Assembly (NCBI GenBank): GCA_964247055.1
Contig: OZ176052.1
Coordinates: 7,130,001 to 7,194,000 of the forward strand
Length of the DNA stretch: 64,000 nucleotides
Direction of reading: 5' to 3'
Origin: Paragordius varius
Taxonomy: Eukaryota > Nematomorpha
Shown: piece after piece, positions 45,601 through 58,436 of the stretch
How positions within the stretch are numbered: the stretch's first letter is position 1
Layout of the letters: every line of letters begins with the position of its first letter
Notes under the pieces: model-generated
The model's input: the letters and a program-made list of their open reading frames with translations, nothing else
Database searches by the model: none
What the model was told of the DNA's origin: nothing
Program-made: the position numbers and the translations under genes

Positions 45601-46194
45601 TCTATATATTTATAAAAATGGAAAATGCTGGCTTTGTGATCTGGTACCGGAAAACCGGTAGACCCATTCAAATCCAAAGTTCGAAAAAATATAATCATGA
45701 ATGTCCCAACAATAGCTTCGCCCTTTTTTGAAATAGGCCCCCAGTTCGGGCCCACCCCATGTGAAAAACGGGTTTTTTTCAAAACAAAAGTCCACATCGT
45801 GTCTTTGAGACAATTTTCTGGAGAACGTGTTGGACTATTTAATTTCAAATATGACTTTTGTTTACTTATTTTCGATTGCTCCGAACATAGTCGTCTAGCT
45901 TTTTTGATTAAGGCCATCTTTTTACCCGCTCCCCCCGTAAAATGCCATTTTTTTCAAAAAACAAAGTCCACAAAAATAATTTTTTAAATCTATTTTTTCG
46001 CCCTATTAAACAATATATTAATTAGTATGAATGCTCCGTTTTAAAATTCCTATAAAATCATATCTATTAAATAATGTTTCGAAATAATCCACATATGTGG
46101 ATCATTTTATTGTCCCTTATTTCAAATAGCCCTCCCCCCCCCAGAAGTCCGAAGGACTTCCTCTGGCTGCGTAGCAGCACGAGATTTACGCTAG
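45601..46194 (+). mobile_element. non-autonomous Helitron nested in hAT copy 1
   Basis: 594 bp, 5' TCTATATATTTATAAAAATG, 3' hairpin GGCTGC GTA GCAGC then CTAG, inserted between A and T. The matching place in the second hAT copy (about 63,340-63,355) lacks it and runs straight through, which confirms both ends. Confidence 0.88.
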
Positions 46195-46570
46195 TATTAA
46201 TATAAAAAATATTATATTACCTTAATTTTCTGGAGTACACGTATAAGCTACCGATTTGTGATATTAATTTGTCTTTTTGATAATGTTGGCAGTAGGATTA
46301 GGAAGCAAAGTGTATAATCATATGATATAAATTTGAAAAAAATAAATATTTTTAATTTAAAAATAAAAAACTTTAATATAAATTGATACAGATTTTAAAG
46401 ATAACTGATGAAAAATTTAAACGGATAAAAAAAATAAATTTTTTATAAAAAACTAATATGTATTTAAAAAAATCTTTTTTATATAATCGTGAAAAAGCGG
46501 GAAGTTTCAAAAACGCGGGACGCGGGACAAAGTGTGAAAAAGCGGGACGTCTGGTCACCTTAGGGTAAGC

Positions 46571-47021
46571 GTTTAAATTGTATCAGGACTTGCAAAATAT
46601 TTAACATTCCCATGCCCAGACTGACAGTGATGCGGAAAAATTGCGTAGTTTCGGGGTTCGAAATCTAGCACTCCACGCACACAATATATCTGGAGGTCAT
46701 TTAATTTTTTCTATTATTGGATTTGCCAATGAATTTTTTATCATACACGTAGAATTAATTATTGCTTAATGACATTTATTCACACTTAAATCGTTTAATC
46801 TTGATAAGGCTTGTGTTTAGTTGTATTATTGCCCCTTTTAATTTATTTAACACTCTTATTCAGATGTTTTCTATATACGTCTAATAATATATTATTCATA
46901 ATGTTAAATTCTCAAGTTTTGCTAATAATTTTAAGACTGGTTTATAGTCGATTGCTCAATAACATTCAAAAAGTTCTATCAGCCGTTTCGATAATGGAAT
47001 AATTGGTGGTTAATACATTTG
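46571..47021. other. spacer between two hAT elements, with a SINE-like piece
   Basis: About 450 bp. At 46,600-46,690 there is GACTGACAGTGATG followed by GGGGTTCGAAATC, a possible pol III B box like that at 10,880. Nothing else recognised. Confidence 0.4.
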
Positions 47022-47029
47022 CTGTAGGC

Positions 47030-48405
47030 TAATGTGACCAGATATTTTGATCTCTGACGCAGTACAAAATTAAAACATTTCCCTGTATTTCCACAATTGG
47101 TGTGGTATATTGCACAGCTTCCACAAAATATCCTGATGAAATATATATATTCTGATAGGAAAATAACAAGTTGTTAAAGAAAGTTATTTACACGGTGGTA
47201 AGTGCTCCGTACAAAATTGCAAAAAAGAGCGCAATTCAAATATATTTTTTGGTGAGTATTAAATCTTTATTTCAAATAATATCACTAAAATATAACATAA
47301 ACTACATATAAAAATTACAATATCTTTTAAAAATATTACATTTTTAGATGTTGGCTCTGAAAGTTCCAAATTTTTTGGCTCTTTAAAATGCACTGTTCTC
47401 TTAAAATAACGCAAAATTCCGACATTGTGCAAAAATTTTAAATATATGCTAAATTTTGATATTAACTAAATATATTTTTTAAAAAATGCATACTTTCAAA
47501 AATTTATTTTTTAGCAAATTTTGTTGAAGCATACTACGGACTATTTTGAGCATAATGGAAACGATATAAACGGTTGAGATAATATAAAATATACATATAA
47601 TTTGGTAATGCTAATTTCTCAACCAGTATTGTTTTTTACAAAAATTCGCCAAAACTTTAAATTAAAATTCTCAGCCCATAGTAATGTTCAACATCATCGA
47701 ATTATTTATACAAAGGGTTTTAATATAAGCGAGATACCGTTTCCATCATGTTCAAAAAAGGTTCAAGTACGCTTCAAAAAATATCTCGAATTTGTTAATG
47801 CAAAAAATCAGAAAACTAATATAAATTAAAGTTTAGCAAAAAATTAAAAAATATCCTACCTTTCACCGAAAACCTAAAAAACTCTTAATCTTTTAATAAA
47901 AAAACAGGTTATTTCGAAATCATATGCCATATATAATAAATTTTAAAAAATATGTTACGGGAATACAATTTTTTATATAATTTTCCGTTTGATAATTATA
48001 ACAAAAAATAAAATTTCTAACTGATAAAAAATATATTAAAATATCATAAAATTTGTTAATTTTAAATGAGGCACCTCTTTTTGCGGAAGCCCGTGCTATT
48101 AGCCTGAATCCTACGGTGGAGTCGGAGATTTATGAACGGAAAAAATATTAATCAATTACAAATCTTAGTTTTTTAACCGCAAAATAAACCATTGCTTTAC
48201 AAATTGTGGGGTTAATTTTATAAAGGGTTTTATATTCAATATTCTAAAATAATTTTGTTGAATAAATAAAAGGTACTTAATATATATTTATAAAATATTA
48301 ATTTTTTATTTCAAAAAGCAGTACAAAAAAGGGCGCAGTACAGGCGCAGTTTTTTTCTAAAAACCCAGTACTGTACTGCGAAATACAGCCTATTTGGTCA
48401 CATTA
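47030..48405. mobile_element. non-autonomous hAT, related family
   Basis: 1,376 bp with ends TAATGTGACCAGATA and, complemented, TAATGTGACCAAATA, between perfect 8-bp duplications CTGTAGGC (47022-47029 and 48406-48413). The terminal TAAxGTGACCA links it to the two larger hAT copies. GCGCAGTA-type motifs lie just inside both ends. The interior has a 75-codon open frame (47602-47829) starting without an ATG and without recognisable transposase sequence. Confidence 0.85.
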
Positions 48406-48413
48406 CTGTAGGC

Positions 48414-50879
48414 GTATTATGTCTTTCGCTTACCTTGAGAGGGAAGCGTAATTAAATTGATTTGCCTTCCACCTGTTTCCATTATTACCTTGTAGGATAG
48501 TGGGTAATTGTGATTTGTAAATAAAATATAAGCGTTTTTAATACTAAAATTCCAAAATATTTATACTTAAAATGTAAAAAGCATTGTATAATATAAAAGT
48601 GAGTTTTGTAATTTTATATAATTATTTTTTGTTTCTCTAAAGGTAACGATCGGGTAAAACAACATATTTTAATACAAAAGTAGGAAACAATTTTTGGATT
48701 TTAAATGCTTTACCTATGTGAATATCGAGCTCCGTAAATATGCACTATAATCAAAACACATTTGCAAGATATAGCTACCAGCTACTAATCAGGCTTGCAC
48801 ACTAGTCAGTATATACTATGTCTCAATTTTGTAGATAAACTACAGTTGTGAAAGATATTTTAGTTAGTTAATTAACAAACATTGTTCTGAAGTATTAGAT
48901 AAGAGTCTAAAATTGGGACAGCTTCAAAACAGATAAAGAGAACAGCTGATATTAAAAGCTACATAATTTAAGTTTTTGCTGGTAAATATTTAAAAAAATT
49001 TTTTTAGATTCGTCTCTATTTAAATACTTTTTAAGATATTCAAATTTCAAATCTCTCTGGAATATTAAACTAGCCCAAAAGGTAATAAAGTGTCAATATT
49101 AAAAAACTGATGCTAAGCAGTCAGCTGTTTTTAAATTTTAAATTATTAGCTAATGGACCATTTTAACTCTAAATGCTGGTGATTTCTTTCCAAAAACATA
49201 AAAAATTAAACTACATTTTTATTCGTAAATTTAATACACTATTTAATGTTTATAATTATATATTAAAAAATCAGATTGTTTAACTTAATTATATCGCTAT
49301 TTAGCAACTATCATTCTGATGTTAAAATATGTTTAGTAAGCCCATAAATACTGGTCAATTCTTGAAATGGTAAACCATCGTACAGTATGAACCCAATTTG
49401 ATCCACAAATGATAAATGTTGTAAGATAAGAAAAAAATGTAATTTATCCATTTGTTGCTTTTTACCCATACTCTACTGTAGCACAAATCGACCAAAAATA
49501 ATGTCTATTGACCAACTTTAATGTGCATAATGTATTTAAAATTAGTAAATTTATCCAAACACTTAAGATCGTATCATATTTAAATGAGAATAATTTATAC
49601 ATTTTTTAAATGTACTTTTGTACTTAATGCCATGAACCTAAAAATGTATTATAGAAGGCTTTACGCTTCTTAATTATTAGGCAGTGAAACCAATAATTTA
49701 CATGTGATAAAAGAATTTCAGAAAAACAAGAAATTTATTCTTATCGCAAAGTTTTAAATGCATTTTAAGGCAATTTTTTTCACAAAAAACATGATGATTT
49801 ATAAAAATTAACGCTTTTTACAGAAAATCGGCTATATCCACAGCTACAATGGTATTAAGAGTTGCGCCAAGGATAGGGTTTTTACTTCAGCAAAAGTTAT
49901 TAAACATTGCACCAATAAATATAGGCGTTTATATGTGCTTTTTACCCTATTAAAAAAATTTAATATGAAAATAGCTTGTTTCTGGAATAAAACGAAAAAT
50001 GTTCACGTTATTAGTATTTGGTTTTTTAGTATTTTTGTTTTAAGTTGATTTTTATTGTAAGAAAATATCTAACCCGATAACTCATTGAAATATAAAGATT
50101 TGTAACGAAAATTTTTCGGTGAAGATTGAAAATATTGTATGGGGTGCGAAAGGTTTGGGCGAACATTGATTTTTTAAATTTAATCCAGGATTTTTATATG
50201 CGAATTAGAAATAAATAATTAACTGCAAATATAATGCGACAACTTGCTAATAATCATAACACTAATAGCTAATTAGAATATATATTAGCAATTTTAATTA
50301 TTGCCCATAAAATATGCCTAAAAATAGGGTCATATCATTTATCAATTTTATGATTTTAGTTTTCTATTAGGGAGTTGGATTTTTAGGAAACTTTAATTAA
50401 ATTAGAGTTTTTTATGAGAATAAGTTTAGCATTATTACAAATAATTATCAAGGCGATATTAGCATACTAACACTTAACTAGGATAATGCTTCATTGTTTA
50501 GGAAAAGATTCACAACTAGTAAATATTTTATAATCATATATTTTTCTGTGCGTCCTATAGCGAATCAACGTCTCCATTATCCACAAAGAACAGCCTTTCA
50601 CATTGAGTTTTCCGTAAATAATAATCATATAGGGCAGGTCGAAGACTAATGCAATAAAGCTTTTGCAATATATTAATATATTTTTATTATCTTTTGAAGA
50701 ACACAGATATAATCAACAACATGTACTGGCAATATTTATATGGGCTAAATAAGTCATCACAAGTTTAACTAAAAATAGGTGTCAGCAAAGATCCGATAGA
50801 CGCCATTTTGTTTATTTTCGTTTAATATTAAACGACAAACACACCATGAGACCGCCAAAATCAAGCATATTTTTATTAT
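48414..50879. other. no gene seen apart from one MITE
   Basis: A+T-rich intergenic sequence. No coding or RNA feature supported other than the family B MITE at 49381-49480. Confidence 0.45.
49381..49480. mobile_element. TA-flanked MITE, family B copy 2
   Basis: 100 bp, TACAGTATGAACCC to …CCATACTCTACTGTA, with TA on both sides. Interior matches the copy at 10293. Confidence 0.7.
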
Positions 50880-51567
50880 TCTATAATCATGTCGAATCTT
50901 GTGCCTGAAAAAATGCTTTAAGATCACGAAGACCCATTTTTGCATCGAATTGTGGCGTAACCTTATTTTGTTTATCTAAAGCAGGAAAATCGTAACTTTC
51001 ACCATGTCCAGCCGTTTAATTCCCACCAACGCCAAATCGCTTTGGTAAGAAAGTCATTCTCTGTGTTTGATGAGAACACGGTATTGTTTTTTTTAGAGGC
51101 ACCGTTACGTCATTGCACAACGCTATCGCCAGCTAATATCTTAGGACCATGCATTAATCGAAAAACTACTGGGATAAGCCAGAAAACATGACAAAGGGAT
51201 TTTGCTACATAAAAATGCTCCGTCTCGCACAACGAGTAAAAGACACCTTGGAATTGCTTTGATTGAAATTTTTTCGCATCAAGTGTACTTTCCTGGCGGA
51301 ATGCCATCTGACTATTACTCATTCGCATCAATGTAACACACGCTGCTGGAGCATAACTGCAATAATTTCGAGGATGTCAAATTTGCCGAAAAACACATAC
51401 AGTTTCTCTGGAATGACATTCATATATTCTGAAAAATGGGCAAAATGAGTTGAATCCGATGCACAATATATAAATCGTTTACCTAGGGTTGTAATTTTGG
51501 CAGTTATGCAAAGTGAACCGTCATACTTCAACATGATATGACGAGCACATCGACTTTTTAAAAACAC
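50880..51567 (-). pseudogene. decayed coding-like block, unrecognised
   Basis: Less A+T-rich than the flanks. Minus-strand frames hold MFLKSRCARHIMLKYDGSLC and FAHFSEYMNVIPEKLYVFFG (51567-51328), then in another frame FQSKQFQGVFYSLCETEHFY (51331-51110), and more coding-like sequence down to about 50,880 (KAIWRWWELNGW). This looks like one protein broken by frame changes and without introns, so a processed pseudogene or a transposon protein is likely. I do not recognise the family. Confidence 0.4.
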
Positions 51568-51589
51568 ATGTTAGTTGGAAATATTGATA

Positions 51590-51729
51590 TACAGTAGGTT
51601 AGGGCATAAAACATCTATAAAAGAATAATGTTTTTTTAAACCCTAGTTGTATAATACACATATCCATAATATCCCCTTATTTTTTATTCTTTTATGGACT
51701 AATATTGTTTTATGCAATACGCTACTGTA
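51590..51729. mobile_element. palindromic TA-flanked MITE, family A copy 3
   Basis: TACAGTAGGTTAGGGCATAA to GCAATACGCTACTGTA. Shorter than the copies at 3642 and 4371 through loss of part of the left arm. Confidence 0.7.
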
Positions 51730-52494
51730 ATGTTTTTGCTAAAGGTTCGATAGATAAGTTTTATAAATAGTGATCATGAGCCGATCATGCCATATGCGAG
51801 AAAGGTTGGTAACGCAATCGCGATATTACTAAAAGGTGTAACTAATACAATTAATCAGATTAATAATTATCAGGAATTTTACAGAACATTAAACAATGTT
51901 TTAACAATTAAAAATACTTGACAACGTAATTTAATAAAGGCGAAAAATTATTAAAGGCTAATGAAGCTTACAATTTTAACATTGAACCAAGAAGTAAAAT
52001 TACAGGGGTAAACATTTTAAATTTTCACAAATCCAATAATACGTCACAATTTCATGTCTAATCTCATCATTTGTGCTTTTTATATTGATAGTGAACCAAA
52101 GTTTAAAAAATTTAAATTAAGGGGCATCTTGTTTATATAATTACAAAAGCCAAATACAGCAATTTCTCATAGCAACCTTATTTTTAAAACAGCTTTTTTT
52201 CAAAAATGACCAGTTTTTTGGCCCAAACAAAACACAGAGAGTCCAGAAGTAGTGTCGATTGGAGTCAACTTATCATTGAATTATGGAGCCCTATTAAATT
52301 ATGTATTCTGTCCCTCTTGAATATAAAATTGCTTAATAGCAATAGAATATTTGGTTTATTTTTTAAGCGTATAATACACAATAGCTCCTAGTATTGACAA
52401 TAATGTATTTAAAATTTTATAATGAAGAAATTTATTGTGCATGAGTAATATATACTGTTTGTAAAGATTGTCATACGTGAATATGTTTGTAATC
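51730..52494. other. no gene seen
   Basis: A+T-rich spacer. A 61-codon open frame at 52206 has no supporting feature. Confidence 0.4.
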
Positions 52495-52720
52495 CTAATC
52501 CATATCTTCATCTATATTTCTCATCAATTTCATATTTTCTTCCTTTGACAAAAATATATATAAATAAAATAGTCTAATGATTATAATAATTTATGATTTT
52601 ATATATATGTGAAAAATGCAGATATAGATTAGATATAAAAAAAGAGTTTAAAGTACGTCGTACCTTTATTTCCCCTTTTTCGCTTGCATACACTGCTTCA
52701 ATGAAATAAAAAATGCTATG
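52495..52720 (-). CDS. tentative last two exons of an unknown minus-strand gene
   Basis: 52720-52664 (19 codons, ends at a GTACGA donor) and 52542-52495 (15 codons plus TAG) join in phase 0 to read SIFYFIEAVYASEKGEIK then EENMKLMRNIDEDMD. Upstream at about 53,165-53,100, GTEALKKKIVEFYMNF could be a further exon. The charged C terminus looks protein-like, but chance open frames of this size are common here. Confidence 0.25.
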
Positions 52721-53433
52721 CTTGTTTTGTGTGCACATTGTGGTTGTTGGATTTGTTGTACTTAAATGTATACAATATAAATTATAGTTTTATTATAAAT
52801 TCTATTAAATTCGTATTTTTAAGTTACAGTTAGACAATTTTATAATTAAAAAATAGAGTTTTTTTAACTATGGTACATTTCCTAATACTAATGTAATATA
52901 AAGGGTTTTTCGGACAAAAAACGTTACAAGTTGAATTGAAAAAGTTGAGTTCATATGTCCATGCTAAACTGTGGCTCAAATATAAAATCTATCAATATGG
53001 TTTTTTCTAAAAGGCAAAATCTTTTACATTTAATTATCAAATAAATTTGATGTACACGTTAATTTAAAAGGTATTGATTGATATGTGAATACAAAGTTCA
53101 TATAAAATTCTACTATTTTTTTCTTTAATGCTTCTGTTCCTATCGCTTATTTGTTTATGTTTTTGTATAAACACTTAATGAAATTACATGCTTTGATCTG
53201 TTATATTAATGATAAAAACAACAGTCTTTAACCTGGGAATGTGAGTTCACAATCATACAATATTAGTATTATGTTAATTAATAATGACACGCTTTATTTA
53301 TATTCATCATATACGAACTACAAAAGATAATTACACCAAACTTATGAACTCTATAAAATCATTTGTACTGTACTGTGATAAGCTAAAGAAATCTAACATT
53401 AGTTTTGTTGACATTTAAAACTTCTAAGAGAGA

Positions 53434-53483
<50 letters not shown>
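53434..53483. repeat. (TA)n microsatellite
   Basis: About 25 TA units, 270 bp upstream of the SOCS-box gene start. Confidence 0.9.
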
Positions 53484-53487
<4 letters not shown>

Positions 53488-53751
53488 TTAAAAAAATGTG
53501 AATTTATAACAATTGATAAACAAATCACTTGTTACGATATGTGAATATTTTTTTATATGTATATTTTTATATTTAATTTAAAATAATTGAACTTACGCCT
53601 TAACCGTATACCTTAAAACCAAAAATATCAATACTTATTCCAAGAATCTCACAAATTTAAATTATACATATTATGGCCTTTTATTAACCCTACAAAGCTG
53701 AATCTCGGAATCTCTTATTTTAACAAATCCAATAAATTATCCCTTCTAAAA

Positions 53752-56700
53752 ATGGATAATGATTTAAATTATGGATCTTCATCCATACTTTTGCAATGTA
53801 TTCAAGGCAACGGAATACAAGATCATTTAAATTGGCCTCACTACAAACATAATGATTCACTAAATTTCAATAATCAAGATATTCACAAGAGAACTCAGCC
53901 GTTACGGTTACAACATTCACAGTTATTGAATGATCTACTTCAAAAAACCTTGGAAAATGTTTTATTCCATGGCTACAATAATAATGGTATGACATCTTGC
54001 CAAAATATATTTAATATAATACTTGTTTTGACCAGTTTTACATTAGAATAAATACAATATTAATATTTTCAAATATCGTTTATAATGGCCGAACGATTTA
54101 AGTTGTTAATTATTGTTACAGTGTGGAAGAAAACTGTCCTTGTTCTTATATTTTTTGATATAATATAAAAAATTATATCTTTCATTCATAGATGATGAGA
54201 ATGTTCCAATGTTTCATCTTGCCATTAGCAGTGGGAACAAACAGATTTTTGATTTCCTACTAAATTTCTCAACTCTAAATATCAATCAGATTGATCAGGT
54301 AAAGATTAAGTAAAAAACTCATTAAATTTATATAAGGGTCACCAATTATTACAGTAAAATTTATGAGTTTAAAAAGCCAGTCGGGTAAGATGAATGGTTG
54401 TCATAAAACTTAAAAAAATGCCAGGTATTATCAATTAAATATTCCAGACGGTCATATAATTATATGAACTTTGTTTCAAATTAACTTGATAACTACAAAC
54501 CAAATTTTATATGTGCGGATCATTAATAAAATAATGAGCAAATTTAATAGTTTTTAGATCTTTACCAGAAAAACCACTCCAATTTCTGTACTATTTAATA
54601 ATGATGTTTTGGAAATCCAATTTTAATATAATAATTGCATAAGATAAATAGAATAACCGGTAGGTGTATTTGGCTGTTTTTCTTTATTTTACTTTTCTTT
54701 TTTTTGCAGACGATTTCATTTTAATTTTAAAGGTTTGTTAGAATTAAATTATCAAACCTTGTTCTCCTGTATTTAATAAAATACTTAAATTTTTTTTGTG
54801 TTTTCTAACTACTAAAGTCCCAAAGAGCTTTCCAAAACCCGATATAAATAAACAGCTGACTTTAAAATAAATAAATATTAAAAATTTGCCTCTATACCAA
54901 AAAATGGACATGAAAAAGTTTGAGATGAGGATTTTTTTACAATTTACGTTTTAATCAAGAGCCTTAAAGGCTAAAGAATGCATATTTTTATTTTTGGCAA
55001 TCTGGGATACCAAACTACCCCAAAAGGCACTGAAGTGAAAATTAAAAGGATTAAATATTGTATTATTGAACGTATTAAAATTATATTTTAATTAAAAGCC
55101 AATTTAAGTACACCCAAAAATTCAAAATTTATCAATAAATCTAATAAAACTTGAACTAAGATATTTTTTTATCCATATTTTTTGATTTTTCTTTATTACA
55201 AATTTTAAAATTACTTTGTCAGCATAAAAAATATTCGCCTATATTAAACGATTAAGATGATTAAAAATCCCAGTATAAAAAAATTTGTTTTACCTTATTT
55301 AGCCATATATCTTTTTTTCGGTAATGCTTGGCAACTTTATACTTTTGGGTTATAACTGTGGTAATAATATGGTGTTGAATTTTTAACATAGACAAAGTTA
55401 AATGTTATAAACAAAACCATTACAATGGGGTTAACTTATGCTGATTTTTTTCAAATATTCCTTAAATTCCTTTTTATGTAATGAAAAACAATGCAAATAT
55501 TAAATATAAAAAAATATTTTACCGTTTTGTTTTTGGTTCTAAAATGATGGTTTTGTGGTTCCGGCAATCCCTAGCTACAAATTATTTGTTCTATATCAAG
55601 TTTTACATTTTATATATGCCTATTATTAGACTACTGGAAATTCCCCATTACACATTGCCTGTATGACAGCAGAACCCTATTATTGGGTTAAGAAATTGTT
55701 ACAAAAGGGAGCGAAAAACGACATTCTAAACAATCGGAAACAAACGCCATTACACGTGTTTTTATGCAGTAAAAATTTATTCAGTTCAATCAATATTTTA
55801 TAATTCAAACATTATGATTTTGATTAGAGGCGATTAACAGAAATTATTTTTTTTATTTTTTTAGTCGCTTTGGAAATAAACGCAGCTTAAGATAAATTTA
55901 TGTTTGCATAAACAGTAAAAACTTTGATCATTTAGGAATATATTGCATAATTTATATTTTGATTCTTTAATATATTTATATGAGAATGTGTTATTATTAG
56001 ATCCGCTTGTTACCTGCAATGGAAACACAATGAATACACTTTACACACTTTTGAAACTTCCAATGCCAACCAATGTATGCCGTAATAATGATTGCCAAAA
56101 TAATGATGTAAAACACGGTAAAGATTTATCCAATGCCCGATCGTGCGACAATCACGACCAACCCAATCATTCTCTCCCAATGCAATCAAATAAATTGTTA
56201 GTAAAGTTGTTACGACAAAAGGATACAAACGAGAGACTTACTCCACTATTATGCCTTAAATTTTTTTTGTACCGCAGAGCTTATGCCTCTGCACATGAAA
56301 TCGCAAAAGTCCTTTTGAATTTGGGAGCTTGTCCCAATGAAATGGACAAAGCGGGCAGAACACTTTTATCATATTCAGTGACTCATTTGGACAGTTCCAT
56401 AGATTTATCTCGGCTTCTAGTCAATTTTGGAGCACAAATCTATGTGACAAAATGCATTCTTGTACCAAAAAATAATTCCCCAAATTATATAGATAATAAT
56501 GGGCAGAAAAATAAAAAAATAACAAATATTTATACCAAAAGTATTTTTCGCAAATATCCGACTCTTGGAATGAGAAATCTACATTCAAAACGAAAAACCT
56601 TGTTAGCATCCAATATAAAAACTCGACGAGGTCACCATTTAATTGGTTTGAATTGCAAACTTTTATTAAGTAATGCCTACCCTTTATACATCAATCAACT

Positions 56701-57835
56701 TGATCAAAATGGATTTAGGCGTCCAATTATTTTAGATAAATTTCCATTTTGGAAATCGCCAATACCGTTATCCAACCAAAAATCAAAGATTAAACGCAGA
56801 GAAATGGTGCAATATAAAAAGCTTTATAATACAATAAAAGATTTGCCAATAAAGCGTTATTCAAACAATCATAAAATTTTGATTTTTCAGGAAATATGTG
56901 AGAGCTGTAAAACTTTTCATAAAATTTTGGAAACGAACATAGTGTCCGATTCATTGAATGAATTGGAAAACTCAGATACTCACATTGATGCTCAAAATAT
57001 GCACTTTGACACATTCCCCACATCCATGTTAAATCATTATTATAATCGGATTCAAGATCTAGGAGGATCTGATCAAAATGGCTACTTTAGTCATCATTTA
57101 CAGAAACGAAATTTTGATCATAAAAACATTAATAGTACTCATTTAAATGGGTCTATTGGTCTTCCATGCAATCCAGATCATTTCAACAATGAATCTCATG
57201 CATTTATAAGGTATAGCATACCATCATATGCATTTTCTCAGTCAAATTGTGCGGGGAGAATCTCATTTAACACCAATATGAAGAATTTCGATATGACAAG
57301 ACATTATGATAGTATACGGATAGACGAGGAACAGGATTGCTTTAATTGGTTCCTTAAAGTTGTGGTGTCTAAACGGCGATATACATTTGGTGAAAATGAT
57401 GATGACTTAAATGTTCCAACTGTATGTGCTATTAGTTATCACAAAACACTCCAACTTTTGGCACGTGCCATGGGACGAAGTCCAGGAAGAATGCGTGCTT
57501 CGGTTATACGGTCTATGTTCTTACAACTTCGGTGCTATAAAGTTTTAGCCCCTTTGTTTTTGGCTATAAAAAATAGCATATGCGCATATTGGTCACAGCC
57601 CAAATCTCTCAAATATATGGCAGCTTGTGTGATCATGGATTCGTGTACTAACAAAAAACAAACGAATACAAACGTTGAAGGAAGTTATGACAGCCATTAT
57701 AAAATTGTTCCTAGTTTACACCCTTTTCCACTTTACATGGATTCTTTGATGCCACAAAAACTATCCAATAATAGCCTTTCATGCATTTTACCACCAACAT
57801 TAATTCGTTATTTAAAGCATGAAGATATTGAATGA
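53752..57835 (+). CDS. ankyrin-repeat protein with C-terminal SOCS box
   Basis: Probably a substrate adaptor for a Cullin/Elongin B-C ubiquitin ligase. Exons: 53752-53986 (starts ATG), 54192-54298, 55630 to about 55757, and 55936-57835 (TGA). The first two junctions are clean in phase. The third needs a weak GT donor (…CACGT/GTTTTT), so it is tentative. Ankyrin repeats: VPMFHLAISSGNKQIFDFLL, TGNSPLHIACMTAEPYYWVK, NDILNNRKQTPLHV, then in the large exon AKVLLNLGACPNEMDKAGRT with a repeat after it. A long, poorly structured middle follows. The C-terminal 150 residues hold a conserved-looking helical part (LQLLARAMGRSPGRMRASVI) and a SOCS box: PKSLKYMAACVIMDSC … LPPTLIRYLKHEDIE. Total about 785 residues, long for the ASB family. 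An AATAAA lies at 58018-58023. Confidence 0.75.
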
Positions 57836-58436
57836 TAACAATACATTTTAAAAGAGGTTTTAAGAAAATATGATCACGTATTTATCAGTATTATAATGAA
57901 CCAAAAATGTATTAAAATGCATTTATCAAGTATTGTCTAAAAATGCTTCCTATTTTGATTATCTATCAATATTTATATCAACCAAAACTGCATTTTGTAT
58001 ACATGTTAATTTATTTTAATAAATGCATATATAATTTTTTTTAAAAATTTGTTTTTAGAATAAAAAATGACATATCCTTAAATTTTTTTCCTAAATAGGT
58101 TTTAGGAATTATAATAATATTTTTTAAATAAGCTCAAATTCTTTCATATAAAAGATAATTATCTACGCAGATTTAATTATAAGGTTTTTTTAATATTTTA
58201 CCCTCTAAAATAGTTAGTTTTAATAATTGGTATCTCATTTATACAAGTTTAACTTGATTGCTACTTATCGGACTTGAGTTAAAAATATTTGGTCTCTTGC
58301 TTTTTTCAATGTGTAAGTGGATGAAGTGTGAACTTGGGAATAGGATGTCATCGGACAATTTAGCATGCGTAAAAATAAAAAAAATTTGGTAATTGCCCAT
58401 AAAGGTTTTCTAAGCAAGTGAGAAGGCCCCAAATTG
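57836..58436. other. 3' flank of the SOCS-box gene
   Basis: 3' UTR with an AATAAA at 58018-58023, then unremarkable A+T-rich sequence up to the tandem array. Confidence 0.5.

Larger units (their letters stand above)
43628..46562 (-). mobile_element. hAT transposon copy 1, with a Helitron inside
   Basis: 2,935 bp with terminal inverted repeats TAAGGTGACCAGA and perfect 8-bp target duplications GGGTAAGC (43620-43627 and 46563-46570), the hAT hallmark. Transposase remnants run on the minus strand: METQKHKKCLDMVASSYKM and FRSMDCTSQVIR (45440-45177), a part containing FKTRWFALLPAIEGILKND (44706-44422), and a C-terminal dimerisation region KAATERVFSTVNQMW (44076-43828). It resembles the KIAA1586-like hAT transposases. 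The frame is interrupted between these parts and by the Helitron at 45601-46194, so it is not autonomous. Without the Helitron it would be 2,341 bp. Confidence 0.9.
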
